This document shows positions 42,519-53,876 of a stretch of DNA of 64,000 nt, in pieces. The notes below the pieces were generated by a model that was not told the origin of the DNA, ran no database searches, and saw nothing but the letters and a program-made list of their open reading frames with translations. The DNA lies in the NCBI RefSeq assembly GCF_907165205.1, contig NC_058191.1:13580501-13644500 (forward strand). The letters run 5' to 3'. The first letter of the stretch is position 1. Each line of letters begins with the position of its first letter. Origin of the DNA: Coccinella septempunctata (taxonomy: Eukaryota; Arthropoda; Insecta; Coleoptera; Coccinellidae). Both the position numbers and the translations under genes were made by a program.

Positions 42519-43963
42519 TGTGACGAGGCAGATTTTACCCCGCCACGAAAAGGAAATTTCTCTACCGATACTTTCTTAATAGGACCTGACAATCGAAGTA
42601 TTTTGGAAGAAAACCGTTAAATTATCATAGGGGGGATTTAGAATTCTTTCCGTTGAACCGTACTCTTTCTGACTCGAAAAAGGTCTTTCAATTTGTTCCG
42701 TTTTTCCTTCTCTTCAATTGTTTCTGTCTCTTTCCGAGCCCGTTGATTTACCGAACAATTTGAGTTTATCCAATGGGGGACTGAGTTACCCATGGTGGGG
42801 ACAATTTTCCGGGGTACCTACTTCTTCGAGTTCCGTCGCTGAAGGTCAAGATCAGTATGAATCGTTGTTGAGAGGTGAACGAGTGGAGTGTGTGCAAAGT
42901 TAGTAAAACCGTACTTACGAATCAAAGGAAAATCTAAGGCAAGTGATTGTTGAAATTATTACCGCTTCATTGCACCTTTATGGAATAATATTCTCTCTAG
43001 ACTTTTGCTTGGCTGAAAATCCGAATTAACCGTAGATTGACCATTTCCTGCTGTATATAGCTTTCCGTTACCGTAGGGTGACATTTGGGTCCCAGGAGGA
43101 CGTTGGGCCCCCCTGATTTTTCCGATTCCTGATTATTTGACCGTTTCATCCCGATTTCCAACCGTTTGAATTATAGTTATAGGTTAGATTCGCCGAGCAT
43201 AGAGTTGGGATTTCATAACCGTTAAACACCCTCACCGCCGGACTCTGTGGCCGCTGTTTGACAGCCAGCCAGCTTGAGGTCACCGAGAGAGAGAGAGACC
43301 GAAGGACACCGGATCATAGACAAACCACCGAGACAGAGATAGAGGGCGTACCCCGGTGAACTGGTGTTTTTAAATTTTGACCTGACTGAATTCCGTTTAT
43401 TATTTTTAAAACCGTTCGTACTTTTCGTTCAATTGTGTCTTGCCTTAGTTGAAATATTTTTCCGAAACCGTGCATGTTTCTTTGCACTCAGTTTAATTGA
43501 GACTTGACTTACTTCCGTATATTTCCGAAACCGTCCATTTTCCTGAAGTGAAAGTTTGCCAGCCGTCCTGCGCCAACCAGACACAGCCGTTGACGTCCAC
43601 GATTTAGTGTACCTGTCTATTTTCTTTTGTGTACAGTTTATTTTAATAGAAATAAATAGTTGAACATTTATTTTTGTTGCCAATTATTTTGCCAGTGAGA
43701 GTCTATTTATTAAATCAGTTTCATCTAAGAGTTTAGTTAGAAGAGGTAAGTACTCTTTCTGACGCCTAAAGACCGTTGAAAAGCAGACACTGAGAAGACG
43801 CTACCGCCCTAGTCTTCATCGATACCCTTCTCCACTGATACTCAAGTCTACCCGGGCTCTCCAACTCTTTGGGGATTCTGTGAGAGACGTGGGGTTTGAC
43901 TGATTGCCCCACTGGCGCCCGAGCAACCGTAAGGAGCTGCCAGAGTACGAAAAGTCTATCACA
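42519..43963 (+). repeat. Gypsy-3 3' LTR
   Basis: 1445 bp. Identical to 37427-38871 in the stretches compared, including the GA run and the in-LTR primer-site copy at 43912-43924. It ends CTATCACA before the duplicated CAAC. Confidence 0.95.
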
Positions 43964-44251
43964 CAACCTGAGATGCTCTGGAGTAGTTGCTACCCTCATC
44001 ATACACAAGTTGTTTCAATACACGGAAAGCCAAATAAGCCGAAGGTTTCAAACCATATGTAACCGTATTTAGCGTATATTCTATTACAGGTTCATTGGGA
44101 GATGAACGCCAGAATATATGTTGATGTATGCGATCAGTTTTACTTAGAAGGATTTGCCTATACATTTTTTCTATATCGGCGCAAATAGCTATGGGATACA
44201 TTCGGAAACGCAGGATAATGATTGTAATGTCATTTTGTAATTTAGGACCAC
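43964..44251 (-). pseudogene. BEL-1 reverse transcriptase, middle part
   Basis: Between the MITE and Gypsy-3 the minus strand encodes SGPKLQNDI, RFRMYPIAICADIEKMYRQI (motif A, with Asp), then TVTYGLKPSAYLAFRVLKQL (motif B). It breaks off at the CAAC duplication, four codons before the YVDD box, which lies at about 37415. Confidence 0.9.
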
Positions 44252-44254
44252 TAA

Positions 44255-44378
44255 CGTCAGTTTCATAATCGAATTTAACGTCACTTTAAACTTAAAGCTT
44301 CCTTTACTGTCATTTTTAGTAGGGTTAAAGGAAGCTTTAAAATTAAAGCGACTTTAGGTTTGATTATGAAACCCGGCC
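44255..44378. mobile_element. 124 bp Harbinger-type MITE in BEL-1 pol
   Basis: The right end reads, outward-in on the minus strand, GGCCGGGTTTCATAATC. The left end is a near copy (CGTCAGTTTCATAATC). Both are followed by CTTTAA and AAGCTTCCTTTA words. The duplication is TAA against TGA (44252-44254, 44379-44381; TTA/TCA on the BEL strand), as expected for PIF/Harbinger TWA with one later change. With it removed the BEL frame reads on (NDRLL then SGPKLQND). The ends match the terminus at 1700 next to the HARBI1-like gene. Confidence 0.85.
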
Positions 44379-44381
44379 TGA

Positions 44382-45174
44382 GTAATCTATCATTAAGTGA
44401 TTGACCCGATAAATCCGTATCAGATGCGTTCAAGACAACACGAAGTTTAGTTGATGAACTGGACTCCTTACGCACTACATGATGCGGATTTACGTATTTA
44501 TTTGAAATTTTGGAAGGAGACATATGTCCTAACTCTAAATATTCGGACATGAATTTAATATATGAATTGTATGAATCACAATCTTTTAATAGTCGTTTTT
44601 CTAAGGACAAAAATGATTTTAGAGCCCGACTTGAATTCTGAAATAGCTCTGGAGAAGTATTTTCCACTTTGAATGGCAAGGAAACAATGTAACGACCGCT
44701 TTTATCACGTGAATGAGTGGACAAAAAATGATTCTCTACATATTCATCCACCGGATTGAGAATAGGAGTATCCGAAATCTCTTCCAACGCCCAAAAATTT
44801 TGTATCTGATCACTCAAAGCCGACTGCGTGAATAAGATTGATTTGTTCAAAGAAAATGCATCATTGATGGGACCAATGATTGTCCAACCAAAAAAGGTAT
44901 TAACGGCAACGGGAGATCCAGAGTAGCTTCTACGGCCTTCACGGTCGAAAACGACTGAATAAGTGACTGCCCCCGGCAGCACATCTATTGGTTGTGAAAT
45001 ATGAAAAGTTTCATCGGCTAAGTTTAACTCTTTATAGGATTTGAGAATTTCTTCAGATAAGGAAACAGAGGGTAAATTATTGGTGATGTGTGGTAGCACT
45101 GTGCATTCCACTTGAAAAGAATTTTGCCCTGATTTTGGGTATCTAACATCTTCAGAGTGTATCTTTGATTTCAT
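44382..45174 (-). pseudogene. BEL-1 Pol linker to start of RT
   Basis: The frame contains YKELNLADETFHISQPIDVLPG, the post-protease block of BEL/Pao, then TFFGWTIIGPIND, SGRYIVSLPFKV and the RT start KSSSSTKLRVVLNASDTDLSGQ, SLNDRLL. It is interrupted by the MITE (codons after 44378 in this frame are MITE). A short AAT/ATA run and stops at 45180-45215 separate it from the Gag-protease frame. Confidence 0.88.
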
Positions 45175-45210
45175 TCTAATAAAGGCGACATTATTATATT
45201 ATTATTATTA

Positions 45211-46730
45211 TTATAACCTACAGGTGACTAGCCCTAATGGTTTAGCATTTGTTTGATCAATGCCAGAAATTGAGACATTGACTGGATCAATTTTCAATCC
45301 TAACCTTTTAACTAAGTGAAGACTGACTACTGAAATCTGTGACCCTGGGTCCAGCACAGCTCTGATGGAAATCATGGAACCATCAGCACCTTTTATTCTC
45401 GCTTGTACCGTACCCAATAGTACCTGACCAATGGATTTAAATTTCTTATTGACGTGATATGAACTGAAAGTACCATTGGGAAGGGTTAATTGGGGATTGT
45501 TAACAGGATTGTTATTTTCCTGGGCTTCAGAACTATTCGACCCATTACCATTCTGAATGTTTTCAGAGCCGGAATTATTATTATGAGATTCGTTTTCTGG
45601 ATGTAGACTGGTGTGATGTCGATTTGACTTACACATTTTGCATAACTTTTTGGAAACGCAATCTTTGAATTCATGAAGACCAAGACAATTGAAGCACCGT
45701 TTGGAACTTCTCAAAAACTCAAATTTATCCTTTCTAGACAGTGCCGTATAGGAAGGACAAACGAACAAGGGGTGTGAATCATGGCACTTTGGACAGCGAA
45801 AACTCTTGAACTTTGCTCGAGCATTGAGATTTTGGAATCTTGAACTGGATGCATTATTGGCGATCAGTACATTTTGACTCTTATTTTTATTAGAACTTAC
45901 TGGGCGATTTGAACCGGCCGCTTTTGACGAGTTCTGTTCACAATATTCTTGCGCTTTTAATTGTTGAGTTACAAAATTTATTAATGTTTTGTATTCTGGA
46001 ATTTCCGATGATCCCAACTGTCTTTCGGAGGCCTTTCTTGTATAAGAATCAAGATTACGAAGTGCTAGTGAGAAAAATAAGAAATCCTCCAAATTATCTA
46101 TTTTCAAAGCCTTCATTGCATTAATAGAAACTTGATAACAATTCAAAAATTCTTTAAGATTGGAGGCTGAATTATTCGAGGGAGCTTTGTAATGGAAAAT
46201 ATTATTCGAGTACATAGTAGCTAAAAGTCGCGGATTTTGGAAACGAGATTTGAGACCATCATATGCTAGAAAATAATTATCATTTGATAATTGAAAACCT
46301 GATATAACAGCAAGAGCGTCATTTCGTAGGTATGATTTCAGTAATTGAAACTTTTGAACGGGAGCTAAATTATTGTTTTCATGAACCAATGAATTATATA
46401 ATTGCAAAAACTCCGGCCATTCGGCACTATCACCAAAAAAGTTACGTATATTTATTTTAGGAAGCAGCATAGGTGAATCAAATTGTGAATTTGAGTTCTG
46501 TTGATTATTAGAATTAACTTCTTGTCTTTCTAAAAGTAAGAATAGGGCTCTTATATTTGTTACTACTTCCGTAAATGCTAACTCTGCTCGCGCCGTATCT
46601 AAGCGTTCTTCCTTTGGCAGTTCAGAGTTTAGATCCACTATTTGCTCCTGTATAGCTTGAAATTTGGATTCATACTCAGGAATCTTTTCTTGATAAGCTT
46701 GTAATTCAAATAACTTGGAAATAAGTCTTT
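45211..46730 (-). pseudogene. BEL-1 Gag and protease
   Basis: A 475-codon frame from 46638, and open upstream to about 46720 (LQAYQEKIPEYESKFQAIQ), so the N-terminus is lost in a frameshift. The DUF1759-like Gag core has LPKINIRNFFGDSAEWPEFLQLY. Zinc-binding cysteines follow: FRCPKCHDSHPLFVCPSY, RCFNCLGLHEFKDC and CKMCKSNRHHTSLH. Then comes an asparagine-rich linker and the protease motif RAVLDPGSQISVVS. The Ser of DSGS has become Pro, so the protease is probably dead. The core is well preserved compared with the rest of BEL-1. Confidence 0.9.
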
Positions 46731-47067
46731 ACTCTATTCCAAATTCCAGTTACAATGGAGAAAACATTAGATCTTTTATCGATCAATTTATTCATTACAT
46801 TACTGCCTGTATCGGTTTTCTGAGGCATTTATAAGATCGGATTGTACGAATTCAACACTAAATGAAGTAACGACAATAACCAATAAAAATGTGTTTGTTT
46901 CATGGAAACATATGACTTGATATCAGCTGTGATAAATGTTACCGGCCTGCGCTGAAACTCTATGATTCGAATCAAAATGGTGGACACAAATATCCTGAAA
47001 AAAAACCGAAAAATTCTAATGAAATGCACAAAGGGCACTAAATATCCGTCCCGAAGGACCAAGAATA
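46731..47067 (-). other. BEL-1 leader with tRNA-Tyr-like primer site
   Basis: The primer site at 47044-47061 reads TGGTCCTTCGGGACGGAT on the minus strand, a variant of the tRNA-Tyr site of BEL-3, six bases after the LTR end. The rest is AT-rich with no gene. Confidence 0.7.
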
Positions 47068-47367
47068 TGTTGGGGAAAATTCAGTTGGAAGAACTGAAGT
47101 GGTTCAACCTTATTGAAAAACTACTGTTACGATTTTCTTTCAAATTAGTGAAAATAATGGACTGTATTCTAAACTTAAAGAAAACAAAAGAATCCCAACA
47201 TTTCACGAATAAAGGACAAATATGATTATCATTAACTATAGTGATTTTCTTACCTTTAGGTGGATGAACTTGAAGAAATGGACCTTTTAACTGTACTCAC
47301 GCTCCAGAAGCAGATTTATCGAGCTCAACAAACTGAACGGAGGTGCAAGATCCTTCGGTTGAAATGA
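47068..47367 (-). repeat. BEL-1 5' LTR, inner part
   Basis: Copy of 33983-34283, starting TGTTGGGGAAAATTC. It is cut at 47367 by BEL-2, whose target duplication AATGA covers 47363-47367. Confidence 0.93.
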
Positions 47368-48000
47368 TGTTCCGTAACCACGGAATTCTTAATTTAAAAT
47401 TTGGCTTTAGAGACCTTTCACAGTTGTTTTGTTTCTTTTCGAGTTTCCTTTTTGTTGTTTTCACTTTTCTGCTGGCCAACGTCTTTCGCCGGAGGGAAGC
47501 GTGCACGTATATGCGAGCACCGCGCATATACGTTGTGACGTTTTTTTGAAGACGAAATTGAACGGTCGAACAGATGTATTATACTAATAATTTTTAATCG
47601 CTGTGTTCCGCATGATACGCAATTTTCCGAAAGTGGATAAAATACGTGATAAAATCACAAATATTTCGCTGTGAACGCTAAATAACTATAGTTTTGATAG
47701 ATTGAAACGCGCAGAAGGTGTTTGTGCGGCTTTGGTTTGTGTGTTCTTCAAGAGTAAGCTGCGGATGCAGATAAGAAGGGCCCTTCCAGACTCCATCATC
47801 TCAATCCATAAGGTTAGGTCCAACGCGTTGGTGGCTTGCTGTAAATTCTGGTTATTAATTCACATTTTTCCCTTTATTTTTCACTCTGTGAAAGGTGTCG
47901 CTGACATTTCCTCGTTGTTTGTAGGACGAGTGGCCCGCGTCCATATTTTCTCTCCAGTCATATAATTAATTAAAATTTGAGTTATTGAACACATTTAACA
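47368..48000 (+). repeat. BEL-2 5' LTR
   Basis: 633 bp against 627 bp for the 3' copy. The differences include a short length change at the ATATGCG repeat near 47510-47535 and several single bases. Confidence 0.94.
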
Positions 48001-48442
48001 TGGTCCTTCGGCGCCGGATATTAAGGCCCTTTTCCTTCAAGCTTCGATGAAATAGTATTTTTTCTTGCCATCAGATTGATTTAATTCTAACTTTTTGAAG
48101 TTTCGCTAGCGCTGATCACTGATCGCTTCAGATTCATGCATAGGTGAATTTGGAGAAATTTTTCATTCATACAATCAAAATTTAACGTATTCATTTCAAA
48201 AAATTTACTGATCAGAATTTAAATTTATTCTCTTTGTTTCTTTGGACATCTTGATTTTCATATCTCCGCAACATATGTATATGTTCAGCCGACATCCGTT
48301 AAGATTGTAATTGTCATCATTGCGCATGGTTTTGAAGAATTGACGTTCCATCAATTTATCGCTTGACATAAATTAGATTTGTTCAGAGGTTGCACAAAAT
48401 CGCACACGCTAATCATCATATTGTTATTGTTGCACGCACAAA
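48001..48442 (+). other. BEL-2 leader with primer-binding site
   Basis: TGGTCCTTCGGCGCCGGAT lies directly after the LTR, again tRNA-Tyr-like with changes. The leader has no open frame of note and leads to the Gag ATG at 48443. Confidence 0.75.
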
Positions 48443-49849
48443 ATGGCAGATAAGTTACGAAAAATGATCGCTTTAAGACTCAGTTGTGTGAAGGAAATAC
48501 AAGGTATACATAACTTGGCCCTTTCCGCCAAAGGGGACGCTGGATTTCGTATCAAATTCAAGGTTCAATATACTTCTCTCAAGGATTTGAGTGACGAGTT
48601 TAATAGAAGTCACAGTTCCGTTCTATCGTTATTAGCCGCGGATAAAGAGGCAGACCTGAACGCCGAAGATTCAGTTAAAAGTGATTTCTTAGAAATGTTT
48701 TATGACATCAAATCCATTTATGCGGAATTATTCGATGTAGCGTCTCATTTGAGCTATGCAGGTTCTTCAGGTGATCAAACTAATGCTGATATTCCGCATG
48801 TAAAACTACCGCAGATCGATTTGCAACGATTTTCCGGAGATATTAGAGATTTTCCTGGATTCAAGGATATGTTCGATGCTTTAGTTCATACTAATTCAGC
48901 GCTCAAGCCCGTGGAAAAATTCAATTATTTGATTTCTTCGCTGACCGATACTCCTTTAGAATTAATAAAACATCTGAAAGCCACAACCGAGAATTATAAA
49001 ACAGCTTATGAAACTTTGGTTACTCGTTATACCAATCCTCGAGCTCAAGCTCGTGCTTATTGGCTGCCAATAGAAAATTTCGCTCCTTTAAAGTCAGAAG
49101 ATCCTCATTCACTGCGGAAGTTATTGGATACATTTTCCATAAATTTACAAAGTCTGAAAAATATGAATGTTGACATAGAGTGCGATTTCGTTCTAACTCA
49201 TATGTTGTTATCACGCTTAGATACGGAAACAGCTAGGGCATTCGAAAGGGAATATGGTTCTACATCTATTCCTGAATATTAAACGCTATTTACATTTTTA
49301 GAAAAACATTGTAATGGACTGTTGAATATATCTGGAAGTAACCCAATGCCAAAATCAATTTCGAAGGCTTCTAAATCATTCCCTTCGAAACCAACTCATA
49401 ATTTTCTGACGCGAAAAGAGGTTAAAACACCCCAATGTGTATTGTGCTCAGGAGGTAGCGAATATTTGAATAAAACACAAAAGGAGAGATATGCCTTTTG
49501 TAAAAGCCGAACGTTTTGTTTTTCTTGCTTAAGTTGTCTTCATACATTGAATAGATGTAAATCCAAGTCAGCGTGTCGAAAATGCGGTAGTAAAAAACAT
49601 CACACGACGCTTCATTGGGAAACTGAAAAATTTGGAAATCATGTCACAGATTCGAGTGGGGTTAATTCGGATCAAAACCGGGAAGGTCCGTCTGCGCCTA
49701 GCCCCTCCACGTCCGTAGAACATTCTTTTACCGCTCGTACCCCACCACGTTCTCGCTCACGCTGCGTCATATTGGGTACGGCGATGGTCGGGGTGCAAAC
49801 ATATGATGGAACGCAAAAGAAATTTCGCGCACTGCTAGATTCCGGTTCA
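48443..49849 (+). pseudogene. BEL-2 Gag and start of protease
   Basis: ATG at 48443 (MADKLRKMIALRLSCVKEIQ). The DUF1759-like core includes HVKLPQIDLQRFSGDIRDFPGF and PVEKFNYLISSLTDTPLELI. A single TAA at 49280 interrupts IPEY-TLFTFLEKHCNGL, otherwise the frame carries on. The zinc region has CVLCSGG, FCFSCLSCLHTLNRC and CRKCGSKKHHTTLH. The protease begins FRALLDSGSEIS with its Asp intact and is then split by the P-element remnant (target GAAATTTC at 49850-49857). Confidence 0.92.
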
Positions 49850-49857
49850 GAAATTTC

Positions 49858-51463
49858 CAGGGGCTTGACACTTCCTTACCCCCACCCCAAATACGGTTTT
49901 TAGTTCTGCAATCAAACGCTATGTGGCACTGCATACGAAAATATATATCATATTCTCCACAGATTACTGTATTCTGACATATTGGATTTGTGAACGCCAA
50001 CAGTGTCAATGTCAATATGTTTTAATGCAAATTCTTGTTTACAAACGAGATATTATACGAGAGTAAATTAAAAATACCCATTTATTGAACTCGACAGTCT
50101 TATCAGGAAATCGATTTTCTTGTAAGAAATGTTTGATTCAAAGAACCACGTAATTATAACATTAATCGTTTATACTTAAACCAATCCAACCAAACCCTTT
50201 AAAAATTGTGTTAATGGAAATGAAAGTCAAACTGTGTAGTCAGGTATTAAGCCACTCCGTGGGGTCAATGATGAAGCTCATTTCTCAATGGGGTAAGTTT
50301 TTTTTTCAAACATAATAATACAAAAATTTACTATTTTCCTTTTTAGAAATCAAGTATCCGCTTCAGCTTCCCAGAGAGGCTATCGACACTGCTGACTTTA
50401 TACTATTCTTGGAAGAGTTATTTGATTCGTTGAATGTATCCAGAGCTTGGACATCCACTGCGAAACTCTTAAAGAAGACGGTTAGTATTCAAACAGAACA
50501 CAATGTTTGTTGGGAGCAGGCGATACAAATTTTCAACAGTATTTCATTTTATTGCCCTCGAAAGAAAAGATCCATTGTGGTGCCCACTTTGAAGAATATA
50601 GTGCCAACATTGAAAGCATTCCTTTACCTTAGGCAAAAACTGTTCAATGATTATCACTTTAAATATATTCTCACTGGGGCTTTCAATCAAGATTGTTTAG
50701 AAAACCTTTTTGTGTACATTAGAGCACATGGAGTAAGGAATACTGATCCAAATGTTGAACACTTTATTTCATCATTCAAAACTATAGTTATTAAATTTCA
50801 TGTCAGTGCATTCCTGGGGATCTAACTGTGAGGAAGATAAAACAGGGAGTCGTTGTTTAGAGACTTTGAAATCTTTCCTGCAGGAAAATTTAAAATCCAC
50901 ATAGGTCTTTGGGAAACTAATTTTTTCTTTTCCAAATTATTAATGCATTCTAAGCTTTGGCATGCTGTTTTTGATTTCTATTGCCGACTCCCAACAAACA
51001 GTGTGTCCTTTTCGGATAATGTTGAAGATTTCTGAAGATACAATAATTTCAACCTCATTTCCTATGAACAATATTATTACTGTTTATTATAATTATTGTC
51101 TTACGAAGATATGTGACCCATTGACATTTTCCCTCTGCTCATATATTCATTGCCATAATTATAGCTTATGTATTTCCATTTTTTTTTGTCCTGTGCTGGG
51201 TATATCAATATATGTATATTTTTCATGACAAGTTTTATTTCTCCTCAAAATTCGCCCTAATAATCCATATTATTCTATCGACGTCTAAAATACCAGGGAA
51301 TGGGCAAATTTAAATTTCGCGCCATGCGATTGCAGTTTCCTGTTATACCGACATTTCTCCCGGTTAGTTGGGTGGCAACCGCATGGGGGCGCTGAGGGCG
51401 GGATAAACTGTATTTTTCATCGTAGAACGTGAGTGTCAGATCTATTCTACTCTGTAATCTGTG
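49858..51463. mobile_element. P-element-like remnant in BEL-2 protease
   Basis: 1606 bp flanked by the 8 bp duplication GAAATTTC (49850-49857, 51464-51471). Removal rejoins the protease frame (SGSEIS followed by IISRGCYNAL). It carries the C-terminal part of a P-element/THAP9 transposase. Clear terminal inverted repeats are not visible, so the ends may be rearranged. Confidence 0.82.
50217..50825 (+). pseudogene. P-element/THAP9-like transposase, C-terminal part
   Basis: A first exon-like frame at about 50217-50292 (MEMKVKLCSQVLSHSVGSMM) is followed by a likely intron (GTAAGT at about 50294, TTTTTAG ending about 50346). The frame then leads into 50409-50825, which has LFDSLNVSRAW and the family hallmark TGAFNQDCLENLFVYIRAHG, where the usual text is NQDCLEN followed by a G-rich turn. 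The THAP finger, leucine zipper and catalytic core are all missing. The remainder to 51463 has no gene. Confidence 0.8.
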
Positions 51464-51471
51464 GAAATTTC

Positions 51472-52370
51472 TATAATATCGAGAGGATGTTATAACGCTC
51501 TAAATATTCCTCGATTGGTTTCCTCTGTGGTTATAAATGGCGTAGGTAATACGCGAGTCGTAAACAAAGGAATAGCGCAAATTAAACTTAGACCTATTGG
51601 TAACTCAGATTTAGTTTTGGCGATCGACGCGGTAATTTTGCCCGAAATATGTGATAAAATGCCGACTTATCGATTAGATAATACTTCGTGGGGGTATTTA
51701 AAAGATCTGCCTCTGGCAGATCCGCAGTATTACGTACCGGGTGAAGTTGATATATTGTTGGGCTGCGATGTGTTCGCCAATCTTTTGTTGAATGAGACAA
51801 TTTCTGGAATCAATGGGGGTCCTAACGCTCTTCGTACTATTTTCGGTTACGTCTTGTTGGGAAGGATCGAACACGAACCGATCGCCTTGCAGGTCAACTC
51901 CTTCCTTAACACAATCTCTGAAGATTTTTTAGATAATTTAATGAAACAGTTTTTTGAAATAGAAACAGTACCGGACAGGGTCACCTCTCCTCCAGAAGGT
52001 GAATGTGAGGATATTTTTAAGAATAATGTTTGTCGAACCACCTCAGGCAGATACGTGGTACCTCTTCCGTTTAAGGTTACAGATCCGATTTTTCCTCAAT
52101 GTCGTGAACTGGCACTTCAACGATTTTACGCTTTAGAACGACGTCTTTTGCGTCATCCCGCATTTCATGAACAGTATTGTGCTGTTATCAGAGAATATCT
52201 CGAATTGTCTCAAATGGAGATTGTGGACCCTCCGAGAGACGGGTTAAAATTTTTCTATTTACCTCATCATGCGGTTGTTAAACCCGATCATCAAACAACA
52301 AAATTACGGGTTGTGTTTAACGCTTCCGCGAAAACAAAAACTAGTGAATCGCTTAACGATTGTTTGTACG
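51472..52370 (+). pseudogene. BEL-2 Pol: protease end to start of RT
   Basis: The frame continues the protease (IISRGCYNALNIPRLVSSVV) and has LADPQYYVPGEVDILLGCDVF, TIFGYVLLGRI, SGRYVVPLPFKV, FYALERRLLRHPAF, YLPHHAVVKPDHQTTKLRVV and ESLNDCLY. It stops being Pol at 52371, where the foldback element starts. The remaining codons of that open frame (to 52582) are foldback sequence. Confidence 0.92.
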
Positions 52371-52429
52371 AGGACTATCAAGTTAGCCCGGAAGTTCTGG
52401 CATTTCGAAGAGAAAATTTTTTCAATGAA

Positions 52430-53130
52430 AATGCTAGCAAAGTGCTGGCGAATGCTGAAGAAAAAACTGAAAAATCTCATATAGATTTGGAAAAATTGGA
52501 AATTGAATTTTCCGGACCAACTTATGTGCAGCCCGGAAAACCCAGCATTTTTAATCGATATTTCGAAAATAGTAAATGCTAGCGAAATGCTGGCGAATGC
52601 TGAAGAAAAAACTGAAAAATCTCATATAGATTTGGAAAAATTGAAGTTTAAATTTTCCGGGCCAACTTATGTGCAGCCCGGAAAACCCAGCATTTTTCAT
52701 CGATATTTTGAAAATAGTAAATGCTAGCGAGATGCTGGCGAATGCTGAAAAAAATACTGAAAAATCTTTTATAGATTTGGAAAAATTGAAGTTTAAATTT
52801 TCCGGGCAACTTATGTACAGCCCAGAAAACTCAGCATTTTTCATCGATATTTCGGAAATAGTAAATGCTAGCGAAATGCTGGCGAATGCTGAAAAAAAAA
52901 CTGAAAAATCTCATATAGATTTGTAAAAATTGGAAATTGAATTTTCCGGTCCAACTTATGTGTAGCACAGAAAAGCCATCATTTTTCATCGATATTTTGA
53001 AAAAATGCAATGCTACAAAGTTCTGTCAAGTGCTGGAGAGAAAACTCAAAAATCTCATATAGGTTTGGATAAATTGAAAATTGAATTTTCTTGGCCCCTT
53101 ATGTCAAACATGTAAAAGTCAGCAATTTTC
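52430..53130 (+). repeat. Tandem repeats of the left foldback arm
   Basis: About five units of 144 bp, each with AATGCTAGC, GCTGGCGAATGCTG, TCATATAGATTTGG and CCAACTTATGTGC. The last unit is more diverged. Each unit reads in frame as a peptide with NASEMLANAEEKTEKSH, but nothing suggests that it is translated. Confidence 0.9.
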
Positions 53131-53592
53131 ATTGATTTCTAGCTATGTCCGGGCGAATGACCAGTACCACTAGAAAAATGGGTGATTTAATTTGCCAGGG
53201 CACTTCGTTCAAAAAAAAACCATTTTGATGAACAGCTTTATTGTTCCTACGCAGTAAGACAATCCGTCCTTTACTTATTAGTTGGCCGTGACTAAACAAA
53301 ATGATACATTTTTCCGCTATTGATGTTGTTTCTGTTGACTCCAAAATAAGACATTTTAAGTCATCATATAGCATATGCATGAGTTCTAACAGAGGTTAGT
53401 GTAACGGGGTACCATAACATTGGGCGTATGATACAGGAGCTTAGGGAACAACCACCGTAAAAAATCCTGTCTCCACATGAATAGTGTAGTGATGACAGAT
53501 TTGTTCACAGAATAAGCTTTCAATACTGAAGGGTTTCTTATCCATTGACATAATAATTTCTTTTTTCTTCGACTGTCGCAAAATACCTTCAT
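53129..53592 (-). CDS. Unknown frames of the foldback, left-arm copy
   Basis: Mirror image of 54974-55437: two adjacent frames (53592-53386 and 53380-53129) with few amino-acid differences from the other arm. See that entry for a description. Function unknown. Confidence 0.4.
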
Positions 53593-53876
53593 TGTATATT
53601 CAATGATGATTTCTAAATATAGTATACTCCATTCACATTTATTTTAGCACTTGGTTGGCCATGAAATAATTTTCTCAAGTTTTTGTAACTACATCGGAGT
53701 AAGGTTGGCACTCATGAAATGTGGTTAATGTCATAACGCCGTTGCCACAACTAAAATCAATTTTCATTACGAAAATGCCGAAAGTGATTTAAAAAAGAGA
53801 GAAGACAGGGTTTCAGGAAGTGCTATATAGAATTCAGGTCCGCTCATTCAAATAGTTATCCCTGCGATATTCTAAA

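Larger units (their letters stand above)
37427..43963 (+). mobile_element. Gypsy-3, Osvaldo-like element lacking RT
   Basis: Two direct 1445 bp LTRs (37427-38871 and 42519-43963) flank 3.6 kb. The duplication CAAC (37423-37426, 43964-43967) marks insertion into BEL-1 pol, and the RT frame of BEL-1 continues exactly when the element is removed. Every LTR stretch I compared was the same in both copies, so the insertion is recent. The internal part has a primer site, one long open frame and a purine tract (GAAGGAGGGGGA, 42507-42518). Confidence 0.96.

Noticed and set aside
46962..47225. 87-codon plus-strand frame resembling the tail of 33325-34182
   Set aside because: Both share the BEL-1 LTR read in the antisense direction.
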